Positions 46,169 to 57,994 of a DNA stretch of 64,000 nt are shown here, piece by piece. A program made the position numbers and the translations under genes. Position 1 is the stretch's first letter; each line of letters opens with the position of its first letter. Source of the DNA: Monoplex corrugatus (lineage: Eukaryota; Mollusca; Gastropoda; Littorinimorpha; Ranellidae); NCBI GenBank assembly GCA_030674185.1, contig JAPXFY010000023.1, forward strand, positions 22,981,092-23,045,091, written 5' to 3'. The notes below the pieces were generated by a model. That model was not told the origin of the DNA. It saw only the letters and a list, made by a program, of their open reading frames with translations, and made no database searches.

Positions 46169-46986
46169 AGGATGACCGGTTCCAACTGCTCGTTAAAAGA
46201 ATTGGACCAGAGAGGAAGGGTCGGCCCATAATTGCCAAACATGTATGTGGACAAACAGTTATTGCTTCAACTCTAGGCCTACATGCTGAACACATGAGGG
46301 GGTACACAGAATGAGTCCAGACTCTCTTCACTGACATCTGCAGACACCAGACAGAACCTGTCTCCTTGTAATGTAGAGCTGCTGCGAGTGCTGGTCCACA
46401 TTGATTTTCCAAAACATCATTACTTCTACAAGAATTTCTCAATGTTGAAAAGTACATTGAATGGATTGGCCCATTTTCTAAACAGCACCAGGTGTCGAAA
46501 GCACTTCTTTTATCAGACACACCATGTTGCGTGGAGAACCTTGACAACATTCCTGTAGGGTTACTCCTGAAATTATGTAAATTTCACATCCAGCAAAAAC
46601 TGGAAACAAAAAAAACTGTCTTTGGGTCAGATATTTGTGTGAACATCTCAACTTTATTAGTGCCGCCCAGGGTTGATTCATATGCGTGATGTAGTGAAGA
46701 CGAAACAGATCAAATGAAAGAAAACAGGATGGTGAGAGCATGGTACAAATTTACACAGATGCTCCCCATGAATTCAAAAACAATTCAAAACAAGTTCCCT
46801 CAGCCATCCCACTATCCAGAAAGATTTGACATTCCTGGCCCATCATTTATACATTCAGCAGCAGCACCACCACCTCTACTGAATTCTTTACAGTCATATC
46901 ATCCTATACCTGACCAGGCTGAGTGTCAGTGTTACAGCATAGTCAAACCACTGAAGTGTATCAATTTCAGCTGGAAGCAGAAATGA
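46169..46986 (+). pseudogene. Decayed coding sequence of unknown family
   Basis: A possible acceptor (AATTTCAG) precedes SEDDRFQLLVKRIGPERKG and RPIIAKHVCGQTVIASTLGL, then a TGA. Another frame gives NVELLRVLVHIDFPKHHYFY and LKSTLNGLAHFLNSTRCRKH. A third gives NIPVGLLLKLCKFHIQQKLE, an in-frame TGA at 46,687, then MVRAWYKFTQMLPMNSKTIQ and NKFPQPSHYPERFDIPGPSF. Each piece reads like protein, but stops and shifts separate them. I do not recognise the family. It could be an old transposon or a host gene remnant. Confidence 0.4.
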
Positions 46987-48368
46987 ATATAGAGAGCGCA
47001 GAAGCAGAAGCCCTTAGCTGTCTCAGAGAAAAAGCAGAAGGTTTTTGCTTTAGAGAAGCATATTTCTGAACAAACACAAACAAATTTCAAGCTTCATGCA
47101 GGTTTCAGAAAATCAGTCATCTGAAAAATGCAGGAAACAATACTGGCAGACAAAAGACGTGGGTGCTCTTTATTGCATCACCAATCACAGTACAAATAAT
47201 AATATAACAATTAGGAGTGGGACAGGGAACAGGGTGAATTTCAAAACATGTGTAAAGGTCATAGAAAATTAGGACTCATTTAGTACTTCTGGATATGCAT
47301 TTAATTTGGAAATCATTTCCCTGATGAGATGTCAAAGCATTTTAATTTTCCCCTCCAAATAATGAGAAAATGTGTCAGATTTTATTTAGTTTAATCTAAT
47401 TATGTACATAAAGATAAGGTTGAACACTTCTTTTTCACAAGTTTTGTTTTCATATTCAGTGCTGAATCGTTTGATATCTGCATTTTGGATGTAGCATGGC
47501 TAGTCCCTGAGTTATGAACCATTACCCACAATTAACTTGTCACAGAATGACAAGTGGACAAATTGGCATTTTTGCCATTTTTGAAGACAAATAGCACAGA
47601 GGAAAATAATTGTAGAGTTCTAAAAAAATCAGGCTTAATTTACGTATAGAATACAATAACTGTATCAATGTTTGTACATATGAGATGCATACTTCTGAAG
47701 AAATGTGGGTACAAATATGGCCTATTCACCAAACTGTGAAAAACGCCCATTTTTACAGTATTTCAAACAGCAATATCTCAAAAACCGTTAGAGCTATGAG
47801 TGAGATATTTTGCGTTTATATTAACTTTATTGCTACCTTTGAGAAAAATTGAAAACACTGAATATATTTTCAAATTACATAAATGGCTGGATCTATATCT
47901 ATCATTATACACAGGCATATAGCGTACGCCATGATCATTTTGCATGGACTGGTTGGTTCAGTTGTTAGAACCATGGATTCAAGATTTTGTTTCTGAAGTT
48001 CATTTCCAGCTCGCAACACAAAAGTTGGCCTGTTCACTGCCCATTATAATGAATCAGTCATTCTGATCGTATGAGCTTAGTTTTTCATAGGTCTCTTCAA
48101 CTCACTAATTCTATTTCAAGGATTTGCCATGCGCATGTGGTTTGGCGTAGGCACAGGGAGTCTGCCAGATAATTGCTGGCAGATTTGGGTGGAGTGCCCA
48201 GGGAACTCTTCAAGTCCAGTCATTTTAGATCTCTATCATATGGGATATGTGGCGTCAGTGCATATATATGGAATTTGTTCCGAGCGTGTAAACCTAGTAC
48301 ACAGCATCTCGCACTAACCGTGTGTTGGCTCAGCTCTTAAGAGCAGCTATGAAAAAAGTAGGCTTACA
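46987..48368. other. No recognised feature
   Basis: Unassigned sequence. A small hairpin, CTGCCAG...CTGGCAG, lies near 48,162-48,182. A tRNA-like TTCAGTTGTTAGAACC near 47,957 was too weak to call. Confidence 0.5.
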
Positions 48369-48683
48369 GATTAATCAAGGATTATCACTCTTGAGAGTCA
48401 CGTAGGAGTTATTTCCCATGTTGTAGAATTTCTCAAAATCCAACACAGTTTACGCTACCCATTCACTGTGATTCAGCTAGCATAGAAGCAGCCACAAAGC
48501 ACAAAAACTGTAAGCTCAGAACATTACCCAGAAAAGGAATGCCCAAGCCTACCTTTATACCCTAACCCCGCAACTACAACTACACACAACCATGAGGGAG
48601 GAGAGAAATGCACACAACATATTGGTCTCATATTCAAGATTGACATAGTCTTTTATTATTGAACTGACCGAACACACACACTA
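48369..48683 (+). repeat. Direct duplication, copy 1 (period 402 bp)
   Basis: Starts GATTAATCAAGGATTAT and includes GCTAGCATAGAAGCAGCCAC and CATGAGGGAGGAGAGAAATG. It ends at an ACACACAC run. Copy 2 is at 48,771-49,063. Confidence 0.9.
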
Positions 48684-48770
48684 AGACAAGACAGCACATA
48701 CACAGGGTTGCTTCCAAGGCATATAGGTAACACTAAAGGAAATAAGAGGGAAGCAGGGAGAAATTTTTAA

Positions 48771-49063
48771 GATTAATCAAGGATTATAATTTTTGAGAGT
48801 CACGTAAGAGTTATCCCATGCTGTAGAATTTCTCAAAATCAATCATATTTTGCGCTACCCATTCAGCTAGCATAGAAGCAGCCACAAAGCACAAAACTGT
48901 AAGCTCAGAACATTCTCAAAAAAAGAATGCCCAAGCCTACTTTTATACCACGCAACTACACCTACACACAACCATGAGGGAGGAGAGAAATGCACACAAC
49001 ATATTGGTCTCATATTCAAGATTGACATAGTCTTTTATTCTTGAACTGACCAAACACACACAC
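48771..49063 (+). repeat. Direct duplication, copy 2
   Basis: Same order as copy 1 with several small deletions (for example CACTGTGATT missing before CAGCTAGC). Divergence is moderate, so this is an older event. The 87 bp between the copies are not duplicated. Confidence 0.9.
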
Positions 49064-50788
49064 ATAGGCCTACAGATGTTTTTCACATTGCATTTTTACC
49101 TGCGACTTCACTCTGTCAAGACAGCGTTAATCTTTTCTGAACAGCAAGTAATAATTTCTTTCCACCTATTCACTTCTCGCCCTTCTCCACCCCACCCCCC
49201 ACCTTCCCCGGATCCCTGCCTCCCCTGTTCCCCACCCGCATCGACGGAGCGTCCCCATTTCGTTTTAATGCTGTGAATGTACTTCCTTGTACTTAATTGT
49301 ACATGTACTTCGATTTCGTCTACAGTATAGAGCGTGTTTTATTTCATTCCTTCTTTGGCCGCGAACCGAGCAGCTGGGTACGTACATACATGCTCATGTT
49401 AAAACTTGTATACCCAGTCTCTTACTCTTTCTTTCAGTCTTGCATGCACACATTTAGTTCTTATTCATTTGCGGTGATCTAAGCATAATTGCTACTTGTT
49501 CAAAGCCATCATTTAGTGATTTCGATTTGAATGTCGAATTGATATGACCTGTTAGCAATACCAAGTAATTATTTGTTGAAACCCATCTGCTTACAGTGTT
49601 TAAGTCGTTGCACGCAAGTCTCAGCGTGTGCTCGTAAGGTGATTTAAAGGCTGTTCTTTCATATCGACCAGAGAGAGTCTGGGCCTGAGTGAGCTCGTGC
49701 GTGTGTGTATTGTAGTTATACCTGTATTTTTCATGTATCAGCAAAGACTTTTCAGCTGTTTTTTTGAATCTATCTATACCATCTTTGGACAAGATAACCG
49801 GCCCGACGGGAAGATGTGAATAGGTAAGCTATAAGGATTTGACCCATTTTTAGAATCATTAAAAAGTTTTATTTTTAAGCGTTATTTGGATATGTTTGTC
49901 GGTGGGTTGTTGTCAAAATTGAGTGATATCCGTATCATAATCATAGTAATGAATTTGGATCAGTTACTTTTGATCACGTAAGCGAAATCACTTTGTACGT
50001 CATAATTACATTAAAAGTGCATGAACAATATCCAGAGATCTCATCTCGTCTTTTATCGCACTGAATGTGAATACCTCATAGAAAGGGACAATGTCAGTAA
50101 AGCTGCTGTTATCATTGTTGTTTTTGCTTTTGTCATTCTTCTTCTTCTTCTTCTTATTATTATTATCATCATTATTATCATCATCATCATCCTCCTCCTC
50201 ATCATCATCGTCATCATCATCATCATAACCATCATTCAAGGCGCAGAATTATACTTTTATAGATACATAGACTATCAAAAGACATGTTCATTTCAGTGTA
50301 AAATTGCAATACACTCAAGTGCTATTGAGAATTTCTGGACTCAGTATTGAATTCGAAATACCACTTACCTTCCATCCATTTCAGGGCGCATGAATAGGCA
50401 GACTAATAAGTCAAATAACTTGGCTTGGTTGCAATAAAATAAAATAAAAATGTCACCATTATAAACAAAAGTGCCATTGTTTGGGTGAGTTATGCTATCG
50501 GAGATCATTCCTTTGGGTAGACGGGGTCACTGGCACACACTGCCAAACATCGCACGCGAAGGTTTACAAGCCCAACATTTTCCATTTATCGGATTTCCGA
50601 CCAAAAGTCGACCCTTGGAAACGTGTAAATCCGTTAAGTAAAGATGGAGTTGGGGTGGTGGGTACAGTGGTACGGTGGATTTATTTCTTTTTCGACCATC
50701 GAAGGTTTGCGTATATTTCCGACTGCATTCCTGCTGGCTCCTGCAGATTCTGTCGGGCATCCGCATTGAGAAAAGATCAACTTTTGTG
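49064..50788. other. No gene; trinucleotide microsatellite
   Basis: A CTT/ATT/ATC microsatellite lies at 50,137-50,226. The remainder has no recognised motif. ORFs of 100-130 codons here lack family signals. Confidence 0.55.
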
Positions 50789-50789
50789 G

Positions 50790-50965
50790 GCCTTTAGAGT
50801 GAATAGGTTTCCGTCTCCTTTTACTGACATACAAAAAAAAAAAAGCGTTGGATTTTTTAACCCTGACTGACTCCTAGGCCTTTAGAGTGAATAGGTTTCC
50901 GTCTCCTTTTACTGACATACAAAAAAAAAAAAGCGTTGGATTTTTTAACCCTGACTGACTCCTAG
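50790..50965 (+). repeat. Exact 88-bp tandem duplication
   Basis: CCTTTAGAGTGAATAGG...CTGACTCCTAG occurs twice with no difference seen, including a 12-A run and a 6-T run in each copy. It overlaps the start of a family A SINE body. Confidence 0.92.
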
Positions 50966-51075
50966 CCAGAGTTGGTTATGCAATGGGGTCTTTGGGAAGA
51001 TACAGAGCATACAGTCGAGTCTCATGTACCGTGCAGACGCTTTTATGGTAGCTTTGCTCAAATTGTCTGACCCGA
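50930..51075 (+). mobile_element. Family A SINE body fragment
   Basis: GACTCCTAGCCAGAGTTGG, TCTTTGGGAAGATACAGAG, CAGTCGAGTCTCATG and TTTGCTCAAATT match the SINE at 7,865-7,975. The tRNA-like head is absent. Confidence 0.6.
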
Positions 51076-52290
51076 ACCGCTAACTGCTGCTCCATTGCCG
51101 ACACGAGCAATATTGGACAAAGTGCACACCCCATTGCTATGCCTACTTCCAAATTGATTCAATCTGACGTTTATTCCTTTGTAGAGAATCGCACTGAGAC
51201 GCCACGAAAGCACTTCTTCAGCATTTTTAGAATGTTCTTCGGGACATGATGTATCTTGAGAGCCAGTTGAATCATCTTGTGTGGGACTGATCCAATCGCA
51301 TTTGCCAGATCCAATCACACTACACTGAGATCTCTCTTTTGTGCTTCAGCTCTCTAGATTGCTTCCCCAAATCATTGTGGCATGTTGTGCACAGCCAGAT
51401 ATCCATGGGATGCCTCTTTTCTGGACTGACACATTCATTTTCTATTTCGTAGGCATTTAGTCAGATGTACTGCCATGACAGAAGATATATTGATCTGAAC
51501 TGGTTGTCACTTGAATTCTGTTCATTTAGGTACAATCTATTTGCTGTCATCCATTTTTGCTGATCTTTGGGTTCCTCCATGCTAATGTTGTTTGTGGGGC
51601 CTTTCAAGAACACTGGGACATTTTTTGCTGGGACATTTCTTAAAGAGCAGATATGGTATTCTGTTGGGTCCACGTGATGATTTGATTCTGGCTTTCTTAA
51701 CCATTCTATGTAACCAATGTTGGTGCTGAAATGAAACATTTTCTCTGGTGTTGAAGGCCGAACCATACCCTTGGATTTAAAGTGGTACCTTCTTCTGAGA
51801 TGTACTCTGGAGCTTATATTTCTACTATTAGTGTCCGATTTGGGTTGCTCAAGTATTTCCTGGCGAACTGGGAGGGGTCTTTGAAGAAGCAACATTAGGT
51901 CCTCTTCTTTTTGCTCTTTCTCCTCCTTGCTGATTCTACTTCGCTGAGAGCTCTGTGTTATTCTTCAGGTCTTTCCATATGTGCTCTTCAAATTGCTGGG
52001 CAGCCTTCATTTGTTTCTTGAGATTCCTACACCCTCCCCTCCCGATATCCTCCTTAGTTTTCCAATGTCATATCTGCTGGCGGAGTGCGTTGCTGCTCAT
52101 TCATCACATTCTTTATACAGCCAGCCTTCTTTCATTCCTATGGTTCTTCATATCCATTAGTTTGATCATATTGGCATTGATGAAAATTGTCTCGGATTCT
52201 GTGGCCGTTCATGCCCTGCTGTCATCGTGACTGTTTTGGTGGGGTTGGAGGTGTGGTGGAGACCCAAAATTAGCGGCGTGCGCGCGGTGA
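51065..52290 (-). pseudogene. Decayed reverse transcriptase of LDLANA type
   Basis: On the minus strand a 144-codon piece (51,895-51,461) includes NVPVFLKGPTNNIS and QQKWMTANRLYLNEQ. After frame changes near 51,400-51,320 comes GIPWISGCAQHATMIWG-like sequence, then LDLANAIGSVPHKMIQLALK (RT motif A) and IAMGCALCPILLVSAMEQQL (RT motif B region). The family is common in aquatic invertebrates and I recall it as WLDLANAYGSVPH. The catalytic YxDD region is gone. Several stops and shifts make it non-functional. Confidence 0.7.
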
Positions 52291-52301
52291 CACAAGTGGG
52301 G

Positions 52302-54129
52302 CAGCAAAGCAAAAACAAACAAAGCAAAAAGAACAACAAAGCGGCGCAGAACAGGGGGCAGCAAAACAAAAACAAACAAAGCAAAAAGAACAACAAAGCG
52401 GCGCAGAACAGGGGGCAGCAAAGCAAAACTGAGACAAAACAAAAAGAACAACGAAGTGGCGCAGAACAGGGGCAGCAAAGCAAAACTGAGACAAAACAAA
52501 AAGAACAACGAAGTGGCGCAGAACAGGGGGCAGCAAAGCAAAACTGAGACAAAACAAAAAGAACAACGAAGTGGCGCAGAACAGGGGCAGCAAAGCAAAA
52601 CTGAGACAAAACAAAAAGAACAACAAAGTGGCGCAGAACAGGGGCAGCAAAGCAAAACTGAGACAAAACAAAAAGAACAACGAAGTGGCGCAGAACAGGG
52701 GCAGCAAAGCAAAACTGAGACAAAACAAAAAGAACAACGAAGTGGCGCAGAACAGGGGCAGCAAAGCAAAACTGAGACAAAACAAAAAGAACAACAAAGT
52801 GGCGCAGAACAGGGGCAGCAAAGCAAAACTGAGACAAAACAAAAAGAACAGCAAAGTGGCGCAGAACAGGGGCAGCAAAGCAAAACTGAGACAAAACAAA
52901 AAGAACAACAAAGTGGCGCAGAACAGGGGGCAGCAAAGCAAAACTGAGACAAAACAAAAAGAACAACGAAGTGGCGCAGAACAGGGGGCAGCAAAGCAAA
53001 ACTGAGACAAAACAAAAAGAACAACGAAGTGGCGCAGAACAGGGGGCAGCAAAGCAAAACTGAGACAAAACAAAAAGAACAACGAAGTGGCGCAGAACAG
53101 GGGGCAGCAAAGCAAAACTGAGACAAAACAAAAAGAACAACGAAGTGGCGCAGAACAGGGGGCAGCAAAGCAAAACTGAGACAAAACAAAAAGAACAACG
53201 AAGTGGCGCAGAACAGGGGGCAGCAAAGCAAAACTGAGACAAAACAAAAAGAACAACGAAGTGGCGCAGAACAGGGGGCAGCAAAGCAAAACTGAGACAA
53301 AACAAAAAGAACAACGAAGTGGCGCAGAACAGGGGGCAGCAAAGCAAAACTGAGACAAAACAAAAAGAACAACGAAGTGGCGCAGAACAGGGGGCAGCAA
53401 AGCAAAACTGAGACAAAACAAAAAGAACAACGAAGTGGCGCAGAACAGGGGGCAGCAAAGCAAAACTGAGACAAAACAAAAAGAACAACGAAGTGGCGCA
53501 GAACAGGGGGCAGCAAAGCAAAACTGAGACAAAACAAAAAGAACAACGAAGTGGCGCAGAACAGGGGGCAGCAAAGCAAAACTGAGACAAAACAAAAAGA
53601 ACAACGAAGTGGCGCAGAACAGGGGCAGCAAAGCAAAACTGAGACAAAACAAAAAGAACAACGAAGTGGCGCAGAACAGGGGGCAGCAAAGCAAAACTGA
53701 GACAAAACAAAAAGAACAACGAAGTGGCGCAGAACAGGGGCAGCAAAGCAAAACTGAGACAAAACAAAAAGAACAACAAAGTGGCGCAGAACAGGGGCAG
53801 CAAAGCAAAACTGAGACAAAACAAAAAGAACAACGAAGTGGCGCAGAACAGGGGCAGCAAAGCAAAACTGAGACAAAACAAAAAGAACAACGAAGTGTCG
53901 CAGAACAGGGGCAGCAAAGCAAAACTGAGACAAAACAAAAAGAACAACGAAGTGGCGCAGAACAGGGGGCAGCAAAGCAAAACTGAGACAAAACAAAAAG
54001 AACAACGAAGTGGCGCAGAACAGGGACAGCAAAGCAAAACTGAGACAAAACAAAAAGAACAACAAAGTGGCGCAGAACAGGGGCAGCAAAGCAAAACTGA
54101 GACAAAACAAAAAGAACAACGAAGTGGCG
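52302..54129. repeat. 57/58-bp satellite, about 32 copies
   Basis: The unit starts CAGCAAAGCAAAACTGAGAC and ends GTGGCGCAGAACAGGGG(G). Length switches between 57 and 58 bp by one G. Interior copies are almost identical; the first two copies (52,302-52,420) are diverged (CAAAAACAAACAAAGCAAAA). Minus-strand ORFs of 611-735 codons arise from the repeat and are not accepted as genes. Confidence 0.95.
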
Positions 54130-54308
54130 TAAGAGAACAAAAAATAAAAAAATCCCACCAAAAATTTACTCAAACCCACCTCCCTCCTCTCCCCCCCTCC
54201 CAAAAAAAAAAAAGAAAAAGAAAAGAAATCCACCACCACAATCACTATCACTAAAAAAACAAAACAAAATAAAACACAAAATAAACCTTCCCACCCAAAA
54301 TAACAGAC

Positions 54309-54309
<1 letters not shown>

Positions 54310-54397
<88 letters not shown>

Positions 54398-54398
54398 T
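54310..54398. repeat. CA and CT microsatellites
   Basis: (CA)n, then (CT)n, then (CA)n. Confidence 0.95.
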
Positions 54399-54504
54399 GT
54401 GCTGAGTAGCATGCAATGTCGCTATGCTCTGTTAATGAATTCCTTTGTAAGCCCAGAAGAACAATTTTAAGAATGTACGCGTTCGTTTAATATGAACTAG
54501 AGAG

Positions 54505-54505
54505 C

Positions 54506-54538
<33 letters not shown>

Positions 54539-54563
54539 TGTGTGTGTGTGTGTGTGTGTGTGT
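54505..54563. repeat. GA and GT microsatellites
   Basis: (GA)n with interruptions, then (GT)n. Confidence 0.95.
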
Positions 54564-54649
54564 ATGCAAATGTATGTGTGTTCGTGTGGTGTATGTGAGA
54601 GCGGTTGTTTTGGACTTCTGTGAAATATTGTGCTCTATGATTTGAGACA

Positions 54650-55025
54650 TCCTCCTGACCTTTCCTCTCATACAACCCATCTTAAAACCCATCTTTTCCA
54701 TGAATCTTCCAGTATAAATTAAGTTTTCTTATACTAATCCTATCCCATCCTGTTTTAGTGCGTTCTTGTGGTGTCTTTTACACACATGTTATTGAGAATG
54801 TGTGCATGATGTGAATGGGTAAAATTAATAAATGTGTGTTACATCAAGACAAGTATATTTCATTTCTTTTTGTATTGTAAAATTACAAACGCATAAAGCA
54901 CTACGTCAATACATGTATATTTCATTTCTTTTTGCATTGTAGAATTATAAGCGCCTAAAGTACTGCATCAATACATGCATATTTAATTTCTTTTTGTATT
55001 GTAGAATTATAAGCGCGTAATTATT
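54650..55025 (+). repeat. 61-bp tandem repeat ×3, possible LINE 3' tail
   Basis: Three copies near 54,843, 54,904 and 54,966 share TATATTTCATTTCTTTTTG and ATTGTAGAATTATAAGCGC. The preceding CATCTTAAAACCCATCTTTT would encode LKTHLF, as at CR1/L2-like ORF ends, so this may be a decayed LINE 3' end with a multiplied tail. The tandem repeat is firm; the LINE origin is a guess. Confidence 0.6.
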
Positions 55026-55704
55026 TTTATAGTTGAAGCACTGTTACTGTTAGGCGCACCATAAATGCACATTATTGTTATCTAACTTTTTTTAATGTTG
55101 TTATTATTTATAATGTTTTATTTACTGGTATTATTATGGGCCTGACTTTCTGCTTGCCAGGGCAGGGAAACAGGATGGGTATTCTTTTACCCAGCAGAGG
55201 TCAACCTTTGCAGGGTGCTGTACTGATCTTCCTGGTTTGCCAAGTGGTGTATTCACAGTCAGGTGAGGTATCGTTATTGACATGCATTTACCTTTGTATC
55301 CTTCTGTGTTCTCCCCCTAAGCCCTCTCTCTCCCCCCTCTCTCACCCTCTCTATCTTTCTGTGAGTGTGTGCGCTCGCGCACGCGCGCGTGTTTGTGTGT
55401 GTGTGTGTGTGTGTGTATGTGTACGTGCCGCCCCCTTCTTACGGTGAATAGAATGTGGGTGCAATCAATTAGTTTTCTTTGGCGTGACAAAATAGCTCAG
55501 TTGGGCATTTGCATATTTAAAAAAAAATCAAGACGGAGACCGGGAGAGACAGAAAGAGTGTTCTACTATATCGTGTCAACTGGTATTTGTATGTGAGTAT
55601 GAGAAATGTATGTAGACAGACATCTCGGCGGTTTGTTGATGATATATTTTCTCTAAAAGGACGGGTAATGCATTTCTTTCATAAGTTTACTGGTGTAGCG
55701 TGGA
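55026..55704. other. No gene; GT/GC microsatellite
   Basis: A GCGC/GT tract lies at 55,365-55,415. The 103-codon frame at 55,136 has an SS-rich, low-complexity end and no family motif. Confidence 0.5.
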
Positions 55705-55820
55705 TTTGATAGGAACCCCCCTTCCCCAGTGGGGATGCCTGGGGCTGTTTAAGTATAAACAGTCCCACCCTTTGGAATTTCCTCTTTTCCGTCATTCTCT
55801 TTGTTTCTGCAAGGGAGGTG
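55705..55820 (+). mobile_element. Family B repeat, 5' fragment
   Basis: CCCCCCTTCCCCAGTGGGGA, GCCTGGGGCTGTTTAAGTAT and TTTGGAATTTCCTCTTTTCC match the start of the copies at 7,040 and 63,425. The 3' part is missing. Confidence 0.6.
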
Positions 55821-55963
55821 ATAGACACATCAGCACTCTCAATTTCGGGGAGAGACAGAGCCCTAAAGGCAATGTCAGAAGCAGCTGAAAAGAGCTCCAG
55901 CTGAATCTGGACCAGGTAGACAAAAGTAAACATCTTTAGGCTTAAAACTCCCCTGCATGTTGC

Positions 55964-56110
55964 TGATGACCGATAGCCAAGTGGTCACGACATCTGTCAG
56001 AAGGGTGACTTTGCCTTGAGACAGCTGACCACCTGGGATGCGCGGGTTGGATTCTAGGCGGAGGACAAATTTCTATTTAAAAAAAAAAGACGCTGATGGG
56101 CATCCAGGAG
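55964..56110 (+). mobile_element. tRNA-like SINE fragment
   Basis: A box A-like TAGCCAAGTGGTCACG and box B-like GGGTTGGATTC lie about 72 bp apart, farther than in a tRNA, and an A-run follows. It is a decayed SINE head or tRNA pseudogene. No intact acceptor stem was seen. Confidence 0.45.
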
Positions 56111-57138
56111 TCATGACCTGAAATCAATACTTGTTGAGGAAGTTGTATGAACAGCACTGTCTCAAGAAACTTTCGACAATAAATCCGATTTTGAATAATT
56201 TCTTTCTGTTTTTACCTGATGTCGTTTCATTTCATTCGAAATTTAATCAGTATAACTCTAAAGCGACCATGAGAAGTGCAAAAGCTGGATTTTTTAAAAT
56301 CATTTCTGTTTAGAACAGGACAGTGTTAGAATGGTTTGATCACTTGATCTACTTGCCTTTTCCAAGGTATAACATTTTCAGTACTTACTGACCGAAATCT
56401 ATTCATATTATTCTGTATCTCTACACCTATATGGAACAGACTTTTTCGTCGAATTATGATTATACAAGAATGATGTAAACAATCAGTTGTTTCTTCATTT
56501 CGCATGAACAGTAAAGCAGAAAACACACCCTCTTAAAGCGTTTCATTCATTTCTAATAATAAAACCGAGACCAAACATGCAAACATGACTAGATCAACAA
56601 AACATTATCTGATGACGACGGCTTCTTAGTAACAGAGCGTACATATAAAACAACAGCAACAACAACTGCAGCTTGTATGACATCATGCTTTCACCCTACG
56701 TGAGACATCTACAACAGAGACATAGTAATGGGAAAGATGTGAAACTATGCCAAGCCATACAATTCCCTTTCTTCCTAAGAAGTAAACGGATATCCCCCTG
56801 AAAACACAGTATGACAGTACTGACTGCCCACACAGAAGGTTAAAAAAATAGCAGTACACGTTAAGGCCCACTCATCTCCGAGTGCACATGTTCGTTGCAC
56901 CCCACAAGAGAAGACTATCGAATAAACATACACACGAAGACGGACGACTTTTTCCTTTGAATTTAAGACACCACAAGGTACTTTACTTCATCAGCGATTA
57001 TCAGGTCAGCCCTGGGCCTGAATAACATAATAAATGCCATACACCAGTCAGTTATTAGCTGATTAAACACACGATATGCAAACCAGCGCCTTACTTTTCT
57101 TCGGGACTGGAAATATCAGTATTTTTTTTAATTGATGT
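56111..57138. other. No recognised feature
   Basis: Unassigned sequence without gene or repeat signal. Confidence 0.5.
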
Positions 57139-57468
57139 ATCGATAAACTGCTGTCTATGGACAGCAAAGAAAACAAATGAGACAGTCTTGATCACTCATA
57201 CTGTCATAGGAAGATTAGGAAAAGACAGGCAACATTTATAGGCCATTTTATGAGGAAGGGGGATTTGGAGCACCTGGTCACAACGGGAAATCTGGAGGGA
57301 AAGAGAGCACCGGGTAGACCCAGGGAGAAAATGCTGGACGGACTTGCAGAGTGGCTGGGGACGAGGGGGTTGGAAGAGATGCTAGGGCAACGAGAGATAG
57401 AGACAGATGGAAGTCCATGATCGCCAACGCCATGCGGCAGGGCACCTGATGATGATGATCGATAAACT
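57139..57468 (+). mobile_element. RTE-like LINE fragment with 11-bp target duplication
   Basis: A plus-strand 3' end of the family (about 300 bp), from ATGGACAGCAAAGAAAACAA to a (GAT)n tail after AACGCCATGCGGCAGGGCAC. ATCGATAAACT occurs at 57,139-57,149 and 57,458-57,468 and is read as the target duplication. No coding function remains. Confidence 0.9.
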
Positions 57469-57910
57469 CGGACTCTCATTTGATGCGTGACGAAAGTATG
57501 GTCAGCAATAGTATACCTTATGATTTTACATCTGGTCGTGATAAAATTGTCGTTATCGTTAAGGTGTTTAAAATAAAGATTTATGTATAAATGTTGTGTG
57601 TGTGGGGGGGAGGGGGAGGCAAAACTTCTTGCTAATTTTCCCCCCACAATTTGAGCTATTTTGTTTTGTATTGTAGTGTGCATAAGTGCGCTTGTCCAAC
57701 AGTTTACAAGAATGTCTTTTGTTATGTGCCTATCTCTTAGATCAAATCCCGATACTAATAAGCCCCTTATCTCTCACCAACTACCTTCACCCGCGCTGTC
57801 CCTTTTCTATCAACCTGTTGATCATTCTGATCCCAAACGCCAATACATACATACAAAGTGACACACACCCACACCCACACCCACACCCACACACCCACAC
57901 ACCCACCCAG

Positions 57911-57950
<40 letters not shown>

Positions 57951-57963
57951 ACACACACACACA

Positions 57964-57994
<31 letters not shown>

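Noticed and set aside
52166..54416. Minus-strand ORFs of 611-735 codons rich in Cys, Phe and Leu
   Set aside because: They are translations of the 57/58-bp satellite. Period 57 is a codon multiple, so several frames stay open. No non-repeat coding sequence supports them.
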